Assembly (NCBI GenBank): GCA_902834055.1
Contig: CADFHB010000010.1
Coordinates: 1 to 24,676 of the forward strand
Origin: Lactobacillaceae bacterium
GTDB taxonomy: Bacteria > Bacillota > Bacilli > Lactobacillales > Lactobacillaceae
DNA: 24,676 nucleotides
Direction: 5' to 3'
Part shown: one piece after another, positions 7,559-15,334 of the stretch
Position numbering within the stretch: the stretch's first letter is position 1
Layout: each line of letters begins with the position of its first letter
Notes under the pieces: generated by a model
Database searches by the model: none
What the model saw: only the letters and a program-made list of their open reading frames with translations
What the model was told of the DNA's origin: nothing
Program-made: the position numbers and the translations under genes

Positions 7559-7608
7559 AAAAGGAGTTAAACGGAACTGACATCATAAGTTCCGTTTAAC
7601 TCCTTTTT
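7559..7608 (+). terminator. Intrinsic terminator after Rrf2 gene
   Basis: A perfect 20-base-pair stem (7559-7578 with 7588-7607), a 9-base loop and a T5 run at 7604-7608 immediately after the Rrf2 stop. In the other direction the stem is followed by TTTTATTATTT, so it can also stop transcripts arriving from asnS on the minus strand. Confidence 0.93.
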
Positions 7609-7753
7609 AGGTGCGTTTCGCACTTCTCGTTAACGTGCTGCAAGCCGCCGGGCCTAAGTGTCCAGTTACGAAAAATGGCTAGCCCGTAACCGTGCTAACC
7701 AATTTCCTATACTGGCCACCCGGCCCTAGTACGCGACTTTCCGCACTTCTTCC
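7609..7753 (-). repeat. Modular GC-rich intergenic repeat, copy B
   Basis: Read on the minus strand it begins within a few bases of the asnS stop (GGAAGAAGTGCGG) and runs to the bidirectional terminator. The long module (7690-7750) matches copy A at about 54 of 61 positions and holds TACT-AG-GGCC-GGGT-GGCC-AGTA, a hairpin. The core GCAGCACGTTAACGAGAAGT (read on the minus strand, within 7619-7641) is shared with copy A, but here it lies at the far end, after a 48-base unique spacer, so the module order differs. Confidence 0.8.
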
Positions 7754-9052
7754 TTATGGGTTCAGGCGGTTGAGCATCCGTGGGAATGGGATGTTTTCCC
7801 GAATGTGGTCTTGCAACGTGATCCAAGCAAGGAACCGCTCCAGCCCCATTCCAAAACCAGAGTGGGGGACAGAACCGTACTTGCGAAGGTCGTCGTACCA
7901 ACCGTATTCCGTCTTGCTTAAGCCGTTTTCTTCCAGCTTATTGGTGATGTATTCGTAGTCGTACGAACGTTCTGAACCACCAATGATTTCACCATAGCCT
8001 TCCGGTGCCAGTAAGTCGGCACAGATGACTTCCCGGTCATCTTCGGGGTTGGAAGGCATGTAGAAGGCCTTGATTTCTTTAGGGTAATTCTTGATGAAGA
8101 CCGGCTTCTTGAATTGGTCGGCCAGGTAAGTTTCTTCTGGCGAACCAAAGTCATCGCCGTACTTAACGTCCATGCCACCTTCTTGCAGCATTTCAATGGC
8201 CTTCTTATAGGTAATCCGTGGATATGGCAGTTCCGTAAATGGCTTCAGACTGTCAACGCTCCGGCCAACCATTTCCAGTTCCAATGGACAGTGGTCGATC
8301 AGGTCTTGAATCAGGTAGGCAACGTATTGTTCCTGGATTTCTTCACTCTCTTCTTCGTGGCACCAAGCCATTTCAGGTTCGATCATCCAGAATTCCATCA
8401 GGTGCCGGCGCGTCTTGGACTTTTCTGCCCGGAAAGTTGGGCCCATTGAGTAAACCCGGCCCAGCGCCATGGCACCGGCTTCTTCGTATAATTGACCAGA
8501 TTGTGACAGGTATGCGGACTGGTCAAAGTAGTCGGTTTCAAATAATTCGGTCGTTCCTTCTGGAGCACTTCCCGTTAATTCTGGTGCGTCGAATTGAGTG
8601 AAACCGTGCTTTTCAAAGAATTCCATCGTTGCCAACTTAACCCGGCTCCGAATCCGCATTAATGCCCATGGCTTGCGGCTCCGTAACCATAAGTGACGGT
8701 TGTCAAGTAGGAAGTCAATCCCGTGTTCCTTGTTTCCGATTGGGTAGTCTTCACTCTTGCCCACAATTTCAATATCACTGATGTGAATTTCGTACCCAAA
8801 CTTAGAACGCTTGTCTTCAGCAATTTCACCGGTAACGTAGAAACTAGTTTCCTGGTGTAAGTCATGCTTAGCCAGGTCAAAGGTTTCTGGTGAAACGTCG
8901 TTCTTCCGGATAATTCCTTGGAAGAAGCCCGTCCCGTCCCGCAGTTGCAGAAAGGCGATCTTCCCACTTGAACGCTTATCAGTTAACCAAACGCCAATCT
9001 TGACAGTTTCACCCACGTGCTTAGGGGATTCGCTGATCGTAATTGTCTTCAT
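7754..9052 (-). CDS. asnS: Asparagine-tRNA ligase
   Basis: A 432-residue class IIb aminoacyl-tRNA synthetase that charges tRNA-Asn, cytosolic and essential. An N-terminal OB-fold anticodon-binding domain (about 1-105, [20 protein letters not shown]) precedes the catalytic core with motif 2 ([20 protein letters not shown]) and motif 3 ([15 protein letters not shown]). FRAE and GLER are the expected ATP-binding motifs. The length fits lactobacillar AsnS. I use ATG 9052, nine bases after TAGGAG; the TTG just before is unlikely. It lies 23 bases after asnA and shares the T-box leader, so ligase and amino-acid synthesis respond together to uncharged tRNA-Asn. Confidence 0.97.
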   Translation of the reverse strand: MKTITISESPKHVGETVKIGVWLTDKRSSGKIAFLQLRDGTGFFQGIIRKNDVSPETFDLAKHDLHQETSFYVTGEIAEDKRSKFGYEIHISDIEIVGKSEDYPIGNKEHGIDFLLDNRHLWLRSRKPWALMRIRSRVKLATMEFFEKHGFTQFDAPELTGSAPEGTTELFETDYFDQSAYLSQSGQLYEEAGAMALGRVYSMGPTFRAEKSKTRRHLMEFWMIEPEMAWCHEEESEEIQEQYVAYLIQDLIDHCPLELEMVGRSVDSLKPFTELPYPRITYKKAIEMLQEGGMDVKYGDDFGSPEETYLADQFKKPVFIKNYPKEIKAFYMPSNPEDDREVICADLLAPEGYGEIIGGSERSYDYEYITNKLEENGLSKTEYGWYDDLRKYGSVPHSGFGMGLERFLAWITLQDHIRENIPFPRMLNRLNP

Positions 9053-9075
9053 CAATACTCACTCCTAAATTAGAA

Positions 9076-10086
9076 TTACAGAATTTGAATGTGTGCAGCA
9101 GCGCACTTGTCTAACATCTCTTGTGGCCAAACGCTGGCTTGGACTTCACCAACGTGGGCCTTGCCAAGCAGCAGCATACAGAGTCGCGATTGACCGATCC
9201 CACCACCAATGGTGTATGGCAGTTCGCACTTTAGTAACATCTGGTGGAAAGGTAGCTTTTCGCGGGCCTGTTCACCGGCCTTTTCTAGTTGTGCCTTCAT
9301 GGATTCAGGGCTAACCCGGATCCCCATGCTAGAAATTTCCAGCTTCTTTTGGAGTGGTTCGTACCAGAAAATAATGTCACCGTTGAGTTGCCAGTCATCG
9401 TAGTCAGGGGCCCGGCCATCGTGCGGCTTGCCACTACGCTTTAGCTTATCACCAATCTTCATTACGAAAACGGCACCAAGTTCCTTAGCGATTTTATCTT
9501 CCCGTTCCATTGGGGTCAAGTCGGGCCAGCGGTCTTCCAATTCCTGGGTCGTGACGAAGTGGATTTCGTCCGGCAGTTGGTAAACAGCGTCGGGGTAGAG
9601 TTCCCAGAGTTCGCGTTCAATCCGCTTAATCACTTTGAAGATTTGGCGAACGGTGGCCTTGAGGGTAGTTTCCGTCCGCTCTTCTTTGGCAATGACCTTT
9701 TCCCAGTCCCACTGGTCAACGTAGATGGAGTGGAAGTTGTCGAGGTCTTCGTCCTTCCGGATGGCGTTCATGTTGGTATACAGGCCTTCGTGCATCCCGA
9801 AGCCGTACTTCTTCAGCGCCATCCGTTTCCACTTGGCCAGGGAGTGAACTACTTCAATGGTTTCACCTGGTAAGCCCTTCATAGAGAAAGAAACCGGCTT
9901 TTCAACCCCGTTCAGGTTATCGTTCAGACCGGTGCCTTTTTCAACAAACATCGGGGCCGACATCCGCTGCAGGTGCAGTTCGTGGCCGAATTCGTCCTGG
10001 AAGTTTTCCCGGATAAACCGGATCGCTGCTTCGGTGTCACGGATCGATAATTTTGGATCGTAGTCTTGTGGAATAATTAAACTCAT
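9076..10086 (-). CDS. asnA: Aspartate-ammonia ligase (asparagine synthetase A)
   Basis: A 336-residue ammonia-dependent asparagine synthetase, which makes asparagine from aspartate, ammonia and ATP. It is related to class II tRNA synthetases. Landmarks are [19 protein letters not shown] at the N-terminus, [32 protein letters not shown] and the C-terminal [28 protein letters not shown], all strongly conserved in AsnA. Start ATG 10086 follows GAGGAG by eight bases; the longer reading frame from GTG would consume that ribosome binding site. It is the first gene behind an Asn T-box leader and is followed by asnS. Confidence 0.97.
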   Translation of the reverse strand: MSLIIPQDYDPKLSIRDTEAAIRFIRENFQDEFGHELHLQRMSAPMFVEKGTGLNDNLNGVEKPVSFSMKGLPGETIEVVHSLAKWKRMALKKYGFGMHEGLYTNMNAIRKDEDLDNFHSIYVDQWDWEKVIAKEERTETTLKATVRQIFKVIKRIERELWELYPDAVYQLPDEIHFVTTQELEDRWPDLTPMEREDKIAKELGAVFVMKIGDKLKRSGKPHDGRAPDYDDWQLNGDIIFWYEPLQKKLEISSMGIRVSPESMKAQLEKAGEQAREKLPFHQMLLKCELPYTIGGGIGQSRLCMLLLGKAHVGEVQASVWPQEMLDKCAAAHIQIL

Positions 10087-10114
10087 AATTAACACTCCTC
10101 ATAATTTGATTTGA

Positions 10115-10420
10115 GGATAAAATAAAAAGCCTTTCATCCCCCGTAAATCAAAGGGACGAAAGGCTTTATTCCGCGGTGCCACCCAAGTTGCCTAAGAATA
10201 CGGGATTCCTAGACCGCTTTTTCGAACGCAATTACGTTCTACCGGTGTGGTAACGTACCGGGGACGGCTGAGCCTACTTTAATCGTCATGATCATTTTGG
10301 TCAGCGGCACTGCGAGAAAGTGTTTTTCAAACGTCCAGGGTCGGCCGGTCTCTCACTATTACCAGCTCACTTTACGAATGCGGCGTTTTACTCGTCTTCC
10401 TCATCGCTTTTGAAATCTTT
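10115..10420 (-). promoter_or_regulatory. T-box leader (Asn) controlling asnA-asnS
   Basis: The roughly 300-base leader on the minus strand has all T-box parts: the GATGAGGAAGACGAGTA segment of stem I, a GTGAGAGACCGG distal element, the universal T-box GGGTGGCACCGCGG (complement at 10171-10184) and an intrinsic terminator (AAAGCCTTTCGTCCC pairing with GGGGATGAAAGGC, then T5, about 10125-10169). An AAC triplet (complement at 10322-10324) after the distal part of stem I is the likely Asn specifier codon; its exact place needs structure modelling. Uncharged tRNA-Asn would pair with the specifier and the T-box bulge and prevent termination. Confidence 0.93.
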
Positions 10421-10426
10421 AATGAT

Positions 10427-10454
10427 ATTCTAACCTGTTTTTTAGAAATTGCAA
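10427..10454 (-). promoter_or_regulatory. Promoter of the asnA-asnS T-box operon
   Basis: TTGCAA (10449-10454) and TAGAAT (10427-10432), 16 bases apart on the minus strand, put the start of transcription near 10420, at the 5' edge of the T-box stem I. It begins only 14 bases after the upstream acetyltransferase gene, with no terminator between, so some transcripts may also read through from there. Confidence 0.65.
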
Positions 10455-10468
10455 GAACTTTTTGCAAA

Positions 10469-10882
10469 TTATTCTGGGGCGGTCCAGGTCATGTGGACAT
10501 TCGTCGCGTCCTGCTGACTGGTGACAAAGCTGTGCCGGTGGTAAAAAGCAACTACTTGCTGGTTTTGGGGATAGGAGTCCAGGGTTAACTGCTGGTGATA
10601 ACCTTGGACGAAGACTAATAGCTGGCTGCTGATGCCCTGCTGGCGATACTTGCTCGCCACGAACAGGCCGGCCAGGTAGTTGCCGGTCAGGCCGATAAAG
10701 CCAGCAATGGTGTCGTTGGTGGCAATGTAGCAGTAAACCTCGGCGTCTTGAATCGCAGCCCGCACCGCTGGCAGTTGCTCTTGCCAATATTGCCTGCCAA
10801 CAAAAGAGTGGGCATCGAGGTTGCTGCTCAGCCAGATTTCCATGATGGCGTTGAGGTCAGCTGGTTTCATTTTCCTAATCAT
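10469..10882 (-). CDS. GNAT-family N-acetyltransferase (YiaC-like)
   Basis: A 137-residue acetyltransferase of the GNAT fold, using acetyl-CoA to acetylate an amine. The acetyl-CoA loop is LFVASKYRQQGISSQLLVF (about residues 71-89), and the C-terminal NQQVVAFYHRHSFV is the usual beta6-alpha4 region. The opening IRKMKPADLNAIMEIWLSSN and the HSFVGRQYWQEQLPAVR stretch resemble E. coli YiaC, a protein lysine acetyltransferase, so the closest role is likely similar but the target is unknown. Start ATG 10882 follows GGGAGGG by seven bases. Monocistronic, divergent from the amidotransferase gene. Confidence 0.88.
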   Translation of the reverse strand: MIRKMKPADLNAIMEIWLSSNLDAHSFVGRQYWQEQLPAVRAAIQDAEVYCYIATNDTIAGFIGLTGNYLAGLFVASKYRQQGISSQLLVFVQGYHQQLTLDSYPQNQQVVAFYHRHSFVTSQQDATNVHMTWTAPE

Positions 10883-10930
10883 TTCTGAACCCTCCCTTCG
10901 CTACCGGATCCTGAAACGCAAAGCGGACTA

Positions 10931-10959
10931 TTTTCATTATAACGGGAACGTGTTAGAAT
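10931..10959. promoter_or_regulatory. Overlapping divergent promoters
   Basis: On the plus strand TTTTCA (10931-10936) and TAGAAT (10954-10959), 17 bases apart, would drive the amidotransferase. On the minus strand a perfect TATAAT (complement at 10936-10941) would serve the acetyltransferase. The two overlap, so their activity could be mutually exclusive. Confidence 0.5.
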
Positions 10960-11026
10960 AACGACAACTTTGGGTACTTGCAGGCGATACCTAGACCAAC
11001 ATTGCCGCCGATGGAAAGGATTAATT

Positions 11027-11695
11027 ATGCGGATTAATGTTCTTCAACACACCCCTAACGAGGGACCGGGAGCAATTCAAGCCTGGGCAGACGAGCGGGG
11101 ACACGAGTTCTATGTCTACCATCCCTACCAGTTCGGCAGCCTGCCGACTGCTGAGGAGACGGACTTGCTGGTTGTCCTCGGCGGCCCAATGAGTCCTAAT
11201 GACGACCTGCCCTGGATTAAGCAGGAGCGGATGCTGATCAAACAGCTGCTGGCCCAGCACAAGCCGATCTTCGGTGCATGCTATGGTGCCCAACAAATTG
11301 CCAAGACCCTCGGCTACCAGATTGGCAAAGCGCCGCACAAGGAAGTTGGGTGGGCACCGGTTTACCGGCAGTCAACAGCGGTTCCGGGGATCCCAGAGAA
11401 GTTGGATGCCCTCCATTGGCACGAAGAAATGTTTGAGGTGCCCGATGAAGCCCAGTTGCTCTTCTCCAGTGATTTGGTAAAGAACCAGGGTTTCCTCCTG
11501 GGCGACAACGTGATTGGTCTGCAATTCCACTTCGAACCGCTGGCTGATAACGTCCGTGAGATGGCGGTCAACGACGACCAGTACCCCCTCGAACATAATG
11601 ACCTTCACCAGACACCGCAGGAAATTATCGACCACGGTGTCCCGGCAGAGAACAAGCGGGTGATGTTTAGCCTGTTAGATTTTATTACGAAGTAG
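11027..11695 (+). CDS. Class I glutamine amidotransferase-like protein
   Basis: A 222-residue stand-alone class I glutamine amidotransferase domain resembling the GMP-synthase glutaminase half. The triad is intact: nucleophile C85 in IFGACYGAQQIAK, H168 and E170 in IGLQFHFEP. LLVVLGGPMSPNDDLPWI is the oxyanion-side loop. Such free-standing proteins hydrolyse glutamine or gamma-glutamyl compounds and their partner is usually unknown; no synthetase gene is adjacent. I chose ATG 11027 with AAAGGATT seven bases upstream; the longer frame from 10970 has no ribosome binding site and a non-family N-terminus. Confidence 0.9.
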   Translation: MRINVLQHTPNEGPGAIQAWADERGHEFYVYHPYQFGSLPTAEETDLLVVLGGPMSPNDDLPWIKQERMLIKQLLAQHKPIFGACYGAQQIAKTLGYQIGKAPHKEVGWAPVYRQSTAVPGIPEKLDALHWHEEMFEVPDEAQLLFSSDLVKNQGFLLGDNVIGLQFHFEPLADNVREMAVNDDQYPLEHNDLHQTPQEIIDHGVPAENKRVMFSLLDFITK

Positions 11696-11704
11696 ACCAT
11701 AACA

Positions 11705-11738
11705 CCCTCCAGCGATAGTGATGCTGGAAGGCGTTTTT
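11705..11738 (+). terminator. Intrinsic terminator after amidotransferase gene
   Basis: A stem of TCCAGC with GCTGGA, extended by CC/GG past a bulge, a 9-base loop and a GCGTTTTT tail, ten bases after the stop codon. Confidence 0.8.
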
Positions 11739-11839
11739 ATAGTCAGAGAGGAGCAACGGCCGCGAATTTTCAAGACTGTTTTTCCATGGGATGACCTGGT
11801 AGAATGCAGACAGAATTTAGTAGGAAAGTAGTGTTATCC

Positions 11840-12418
11840 GTGGTAAAAACTTATGAAGACCAAGAATTTAACCAGGTGACCCAGGGGGCAACTGAGCTGA
11901 GCGACCTGAAATTTGTCGATTGTCAGTTTAACGACTGCCGCTTTGAGGACTTGACCCTCACCAACGTGTAATTTCAGGAGTGTTCTTTTAGCTACTGCAC
12001 GATAGCGAACGTCACCACGACTTTTTCGGCGGGTCGCAACCTGTAGTTTGAACAGTGCAACCTGATTGGAATCAGCTGGGGCGAACTGGTCATTGATAAG
12101 TACTCGCTGGTGATTGACCAGTTAACCAACAGCCTGCTCAAGTATAATAACTTTATCGGGATGGAGCTGCCTAATTTCAGTTTTGCAACAAACGAGATTT
12201 TGAATTCCAACTTTGAGGACTGTAATTTGCAGAAGGCGCAGTTTAATGGTTGCGAATTGGCAGACACGCAATTTATCAGTGATGACTTGCGGCGGGCCGA
12301 CTTCACCGCTGCGCACAACTATTTCGTCGACCTGCAAACTAGTCGGATTGAGAAAGCCAGCTTTAGTTTTCCTGACGTGATGGGCCTGCTGGAGTCTTTG
12401 GATATTAAAATTAAATAA
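11840..12418 (+). pseudogene. Pentapeptide-repeat protein with two in-frame stops
   Basis: One continuous reading frame of 192 codons encodes a pentapeptide-repeat (right-handed quadrilateral helix) protein: FVDCQF, NDCRFEDLTL at the start, NSNFEDCNLQKAQFNGCELA and DLRRADFTAAHNY later, ending SFPDVMGLLESLDIKIK. It is interrupted by TAA (11969-11971) and TAG (12044-12046) with no frameshift; either could derive from Gln CAA or CAG by a single C-to-T change. GTG 11840 is the likely start (AGGAAAG 11-12 bases upstream). Relatives include Qnr- and McbG-like proteins that protect DNA gyrase, but that function is not shown here. The 3' part could still be translated from GTG 12110 as a fragment. 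Confidence 0.85.
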
Positions 12419-12469
12419 AGGGCTGTGACATAAGCCTGATTACTTTAATAAAAAGCGAACAGCGCAGTA

Positions 12470-12521
12470 CACAAATGGGCTCCAGTGCTCGGCAAAGCCG
12501 AACTCTGAAGCCCTATTTGTG
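12470..12521. repeat. Imperfect palindrome of an intergenic repeat family
   Basis: Arms CACAAAT-GGGCTCCAG and CTGAAGCCC-TATTTGTG fold into a stem of about 24 base pairs with three mismatches and one bulge around an AAA loop. CTCCAGTGCTCGG plus the following YAAA is shared with the palindrome at 1444-1489. It is embedded in a wider structure from about 12421 (GTGACATAAG) that can pair with CTTCTGTCAC at 12556-12565, competing with the terminator stem. It lies between the convergent pentapeptide and folT genes. Confidence 0.7.
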
Positions 12522-12526
12522 CTTGC

Positions 12527-12576
12527 AGGGGCGTGAAGACGAAGTCATAAATGACTTCTGTCACGCTCCCTTTTAT
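12527..12576 (+). terminator. Intrinsic terminator with two-part stem
   Basis: GCGTGA (12531-12536) pairs with TCACGC (12561-12566), enclosing a second perfect stem GAAGTCAT/ATGACTTC (12541-12548 with 12551-12558), extended below by GGG/CCC and followed by TTTTATT. It would end transcription arriving from the pentapeptide gene; on the minus strand no T run follows. Confidence 0.75.
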
Positions 12577-13130
12577 TAACGGTCTAAATGTAGATTTAAG
12601 CGGGACAACTGCCGCAGAATAATCAGCAGCAGGACGGCTTCCAGCGGCCAAGAAATAACTTCCTTGGGCACCCGGATGGCCAGCAGGGCGGTAAATGTCC
12701 GGCCGGTGCTGGACGAGCTGAGGCTCATTAGGTAGACCCACAGCGTCGTGAAGAAAACGTTGGTTACCAGGATCTGGACGAATTCGTAGATAAAGACGCG
12801 CTGCCAGGTAACCTTTTGCTGGTAGAGAAAGAGACCAGCAATCACGCCGGAAACGAAGGCGGAAAAGGTGAAACCGGGGAAGAACATACTGCCGGTATTC
12901 AGAATGGTGTTACTGATCAAATCGTTAACGACCATTGCCATTCCACCAATCCATGGTCCAAGGTAGTAACCGATCAGGGCCGTCGCAATAAAGCCGAAGC
13001 TGAATTTGAGGACGGCTGGATCACCGACTGATAACTTACCGAGGATAATTTTCAGGGCTACCAGGAGGGCAGCCAGGGTCAAATGCCGCGTAGTAAGGCG
13101 GGGACCCGAAAATGATAGGATTGACATCAT
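12576..13130 (-). CDS. folT: ECF transporter substrate-binding component, folate type
   Basis: A 184-residue membrane protein with about six hydrophobic segments, the S component of an energy-coupling-factor vitamin transporter. The pattern LTLAALLVALKIILGKLSVG, then KFSFGFIATALIGYYLGPWIGG, a short loop and FFPGFTFSAFVSGVIAGLFLY, and the end RVPKEVISWPLEAVLLLI match folate-specific FolT. It would deliver folate through the shared EcfA/EcfA'/EcfT module, which is encoded elsewhere. ATG 13130 has AGGGAG seven bases upstream; the GTG-TTG codons before it are an unlikely start. Preceded by a structured leader. Specificity for folate is by similarity only. Confidence 0.85.
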   Translation of the reverse strand: MMSILSFSGPRLTTRHLTLAALLVALKIILGKLSVGDPAVLKFSFGFIATALIGYYLGPWIGGMAMVVNDLISNTILNTGSMFFPGFTFSAFVSGVIAGLFLYQQKVTWQRVFIYEFVQILVTNVFFTTLWVYLMSLSSSSTGRTFTALLAIRVPKEVISWPLEAVLLLIILRQLSRLNLHLDR

Positions 13131-13137
13131 CAACACA

Positions 13138-13279
13138 CTCCCTAGAAAATTTTATTTTGTTAGGGAACCATCGACGTTTGTCCGTGGTGAATGCGGAAAA
13201 CCAAAGCAGCCAAGCGGCCTCCTTCCAGCGTTCACATTCCGTTCCGCTGGACAATAACTCTGGAGTTCCTACCCCAACA
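13138..13279 (-). promoter_or_regulatory. Structured folT leader, candidate translational riboswitch
   Basis: The 140-base leader begins at the predicted transcription start and ends at the folT ribosome binding site. Stems on the minus strand: P1, GTTGGGGT (13271-13278) with TCCCTAAC (13159-13166); TTGTCC (13249-13254) with GGACAA (13178-13183); GCGGAA (13242-13247) with TTCCGC (13193-13198). Competing stems: CAGCG with CGCTG (13245-13249 with 13226-13230) and an 11-pair helix of 13223-13235 with 13187-13198. The 3' strand of P1 can instead pair with the ribosome binding site (TCCCTA with TAGGGA). I do not see the conserved GCGUUAAGUG of the known tetrahydrofolate riboswitch. Confidence 0.55.
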
Positions 13280-13285
13280 ATCGGT

Positions 13286-13314
13286 AGTATACGATTAACC
13301 CGGATAATAAGCAA
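13286..13314 (-). promoter_or_regulatory. Promoter of folT leader
   Basis: TTGCTT (complement at 13309-13314) and TATACT (complement at 13286-13291) are 17 bases apart on the minus strand. Transcription would start near 13279, exactly before the 5' strand of leader stem P1. The 200 bases between here and the amidase start on the plus strand hold no gene; a weak TTACAA/TAGAAT pair near 13431-13458 may serve the amidase remnant. Confidence 0.65.
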
Positions 13315-13500
13315 TAGTTTTGTTTTGATTTAACGTTAAACCTGAACAATTGGCCTAATGACAATGTTCGTCCTTCGACTGTGAACAAATTCACGTGGCT
13401 TAAAGAAAGTGATAAGAAGTGCCAAAGTTATTACAAACGGACGGCGACGTTATAGAATAGAGAAATTGAACTCAACGAGCAAATCGGGAAGGGGGAAAAT

Positions 13501-13915
13501 ATGATGCAGAAAAAACGGGCAAGACTGCTTGCAGTCGTAACGGCCGTGGCCCTCGGCGTGCTGCTTATCGCGACCCAATTCGATCAGCAGGTTCATTATG
13601 TTAATCCAGGCACACGTAACCATCATTTTTTCTGGCGTCGGGGATGGTACTACGACGGCACTGACTGGGTATACGTACGGGGCGCAAGGTAACCGGTAGC
13701 CAGAAAATTAACGGCGTCCAGTACCACTTCCGAGCGGACGGGCGGCAAATCTTGCCTTACCGGGTCAGTCGGCAATACGAGTTGACAAGCAGTCAGGGCA
13801 GCAACCAGCGGGCAACGCCAAAGTATATCATTTTACATGACGTTGGCAGCCGGGCGACCGGCCAGCAGGCAGCTAGTTTTATGCAGCGGACCGCGAACAG
13901 TAACCAGGCCTACCA
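13501..13915 (+). pseudogene. Cell-wall amidase, frameshifted and 3'-truncated
   Basis: The start is well marked (ATG 13501 after AAGGGGG). An N-terminal signal or anchor segment (RARLLAVVTAVALGVLLIA) precedes one wall-binding-type repeat, WYYDGTDWVYVRG and RKVTGSQKINGVQYHF, then the opening of an N-acetylmuramoyl-L-alanine amidase domain (PKYIILHDVGSRATGQQAAS, FMQRTANSNQAY). Two lesions: the frame breaks at the G4 run 13679-13682 (one more G would restore it), and after about 13915 the reading frame continues into an unrelated HAD phosphatase. Only the first zinc-site histidine region of the amidase is left, so no enzyme can be made. Related enzymes cleave the stem peptide from peptidoglycan. 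Confidence 0.8.
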
Positions 13916-14342
13916 AAACTTTGACCGGGTCAGGGTATTTGCTGGGGTACCAGAGCTGATTACCCAACTGGCAAGCCAGTCAGGGACTAGGCTGGCGATT
14001 GTTACCTCAAAGACCCGTGCAGAATATCGGCAGTATTTTCAGAATCAATACGAATTCGCTAAATACTTTTCAGTTGTTGTAACGGCCGATGATACCCAGT
14101 TGCATAAACCGTCAGCTGAGCCAATCTTGCTGGCGCTAGCCCGGCTTGGTGCTCAGCCGGCAACGGCCGTATACGTGGGTGATATGCTAACCGATTTTAT
14201 TGCCGCCCACGCTGCGAAAATTAAATTTGCGGGGGCTGATTACGGTAGTGAAGATCCACAAAAGATTGCTGACGCTGACTTTCACTTAGCTAGCCTGGCA
14301 GGTTTAATCAGACTTAATGGAGAGGGAGTTGTTCAATCATGA
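13916..14342 (+). pseudogene. HAD phosphatase, N-terminal half deleted, fused to amidase
   Basis: In frame with the amidase remnant, the sequence from about FDRVRVFAGVPELITQLA onward is the C-terminal two-thirds of a HAD-superfamily phosphatase of the PpaX/phosphoglycolate type: motif II LAIVTSKTR, motif III lysine in HKPSAEPILLAL and motif IV VYVGDMLTDFIAA. Motif I, the DxDGT nucleophile at the N-terminus, is gone. The open frame 13752-14342 (196 codons) therefore encodes an accidental amidase-HAD chimera lacking both active sites. Its TGA overlaps the ATG of the next gene (ATGA), showing that an operon existed here. Confidence 0.78.
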
Positions 14343-15322
14343 ATCGTGTAGCAAAAGCCTTAAACATCAAGTATCCGATTGTCCAGGGACCATTGGCGTG
14401 GCTGACTGATGCAAAGTTGGTAGCGGCAGTGGCTAATGCTGGGGGAATCGGCACTCTCGGACCAGCGGCTGGATAAAATGAGCGGGTGGCTGATCCGGAT
14501 CCGGTCGTGCAGCACGCCTCAACGGTAGAGCGGATGCGCCAGCAAGTGCGAAGGGTTAAGGAACTGACGACGGGGCCGTTTGCGGTTAATATTATCCCTG
14601 AAAATGGCGGTAATGATGGTCATACTAGACCGCTGATTCAGATGATGATTGAGGAAAATGTTCCGGCCGTAGTTTACACTGGGAGCGAGGTTTATCCGGA
14701 GATTTTTAAGCTATTGAAGGATCACAATATCAAGATTATTTACCGAGCCTTGAATCCAACCGCAGCCAATGCACGTGCTGCCGAAAAAAACGGTGCGGAT
14801 GTTATCGTGGCGACTGGTTTTGATGAGGGAGGAACGTTGCCGGCCAAAGTAGTCGGGACCTTCTCAATTGTCCGGATGATTGTTGACGCAGTTGACCACA
14901 CACCAGTATTAGCTACAGGCGGAATTACGGATCGCCGCTCTGTCAAGGCGGCAATGGCACTTGGCGCAGAGAGCGTGTTCTGTGGAAGTCTGTTCATTGC
15001 GAGCAAAGAAAATCGAGCGGCAGGTAAGGTTAAGCGGGCAATTGTTGATTCAAGCGCTGATGACCTCTTGATCTTTCGGACAATGCCAGCATATTATCGT
15101 TCCTTACCGGGACCGTTTGCTAACCACCTGCAGGAGCTCAGTGACCAAGGCACGAGTCGAGAAAAGAGTGGTGAGGAAATGGGCGGCCTTTATGGTTTGA
15201 AGCTGGGAATGGTCGATGGTGACTGGGACCATGGCTACGTTTCCCTGGGGACCGGAATTACCAGTATTCACCGGATTCGTCCAGTGCAGGAAATCATTAC
15301 CGATCTATTTACAGATGAATAA
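14339..15322 (+). pseudogene. Nitronate monooxygenase with one in-frame stop
   Basis: A FMN-dependent TIM-barrel enzyme of the nitronate monooxygenase/2-nitropropane dioxygenase family (also similar to FabK), complete over 327 codons except for TAA at 14474-14476. Before the stop: KYPIVQGPLAWLTDAKLVAA and NAGGIGTLGPAAG; after it NERVADPDPVVQHAS and PFAVNIIPENGGNDG. The family has Gln in AGQ at exactly this place, so one C-to-T change (CAA to TAA) explains it. FMN-phosphate loops are visible at VLATGGITDRRSVKAAMALG and AESVFCGSLF. The remaining 279-codon fragment from GTG 14486 lacks the first strand and its FMN contacts, so activity is doubtful. It overlaps the HAD remnant by four bases. Confidence 0.87.
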
Positions 15323-15334
15323 TTTAAAAATACG

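Noticed and set aside
7754..9055. Possible aspartyl-tRNA synthetase instead of AsnS
   Set aside because: Length, motif 2/3 context and linkage to asnA behind an Asn-type T-box favour AsnS.
13178..13254. Naming the folT leader a known THF riboswitch
   Set aside because: The position fits, but the conserved THF aptamer blocks I know are not visible; only a covariance-model search could decide.
11969..14476. Genetic code change in which TAA/TAG are read as Gln
   Set aside because: TAA and TAG end many intact genes here (for example both terminate real genes in the window); decay is simpler.
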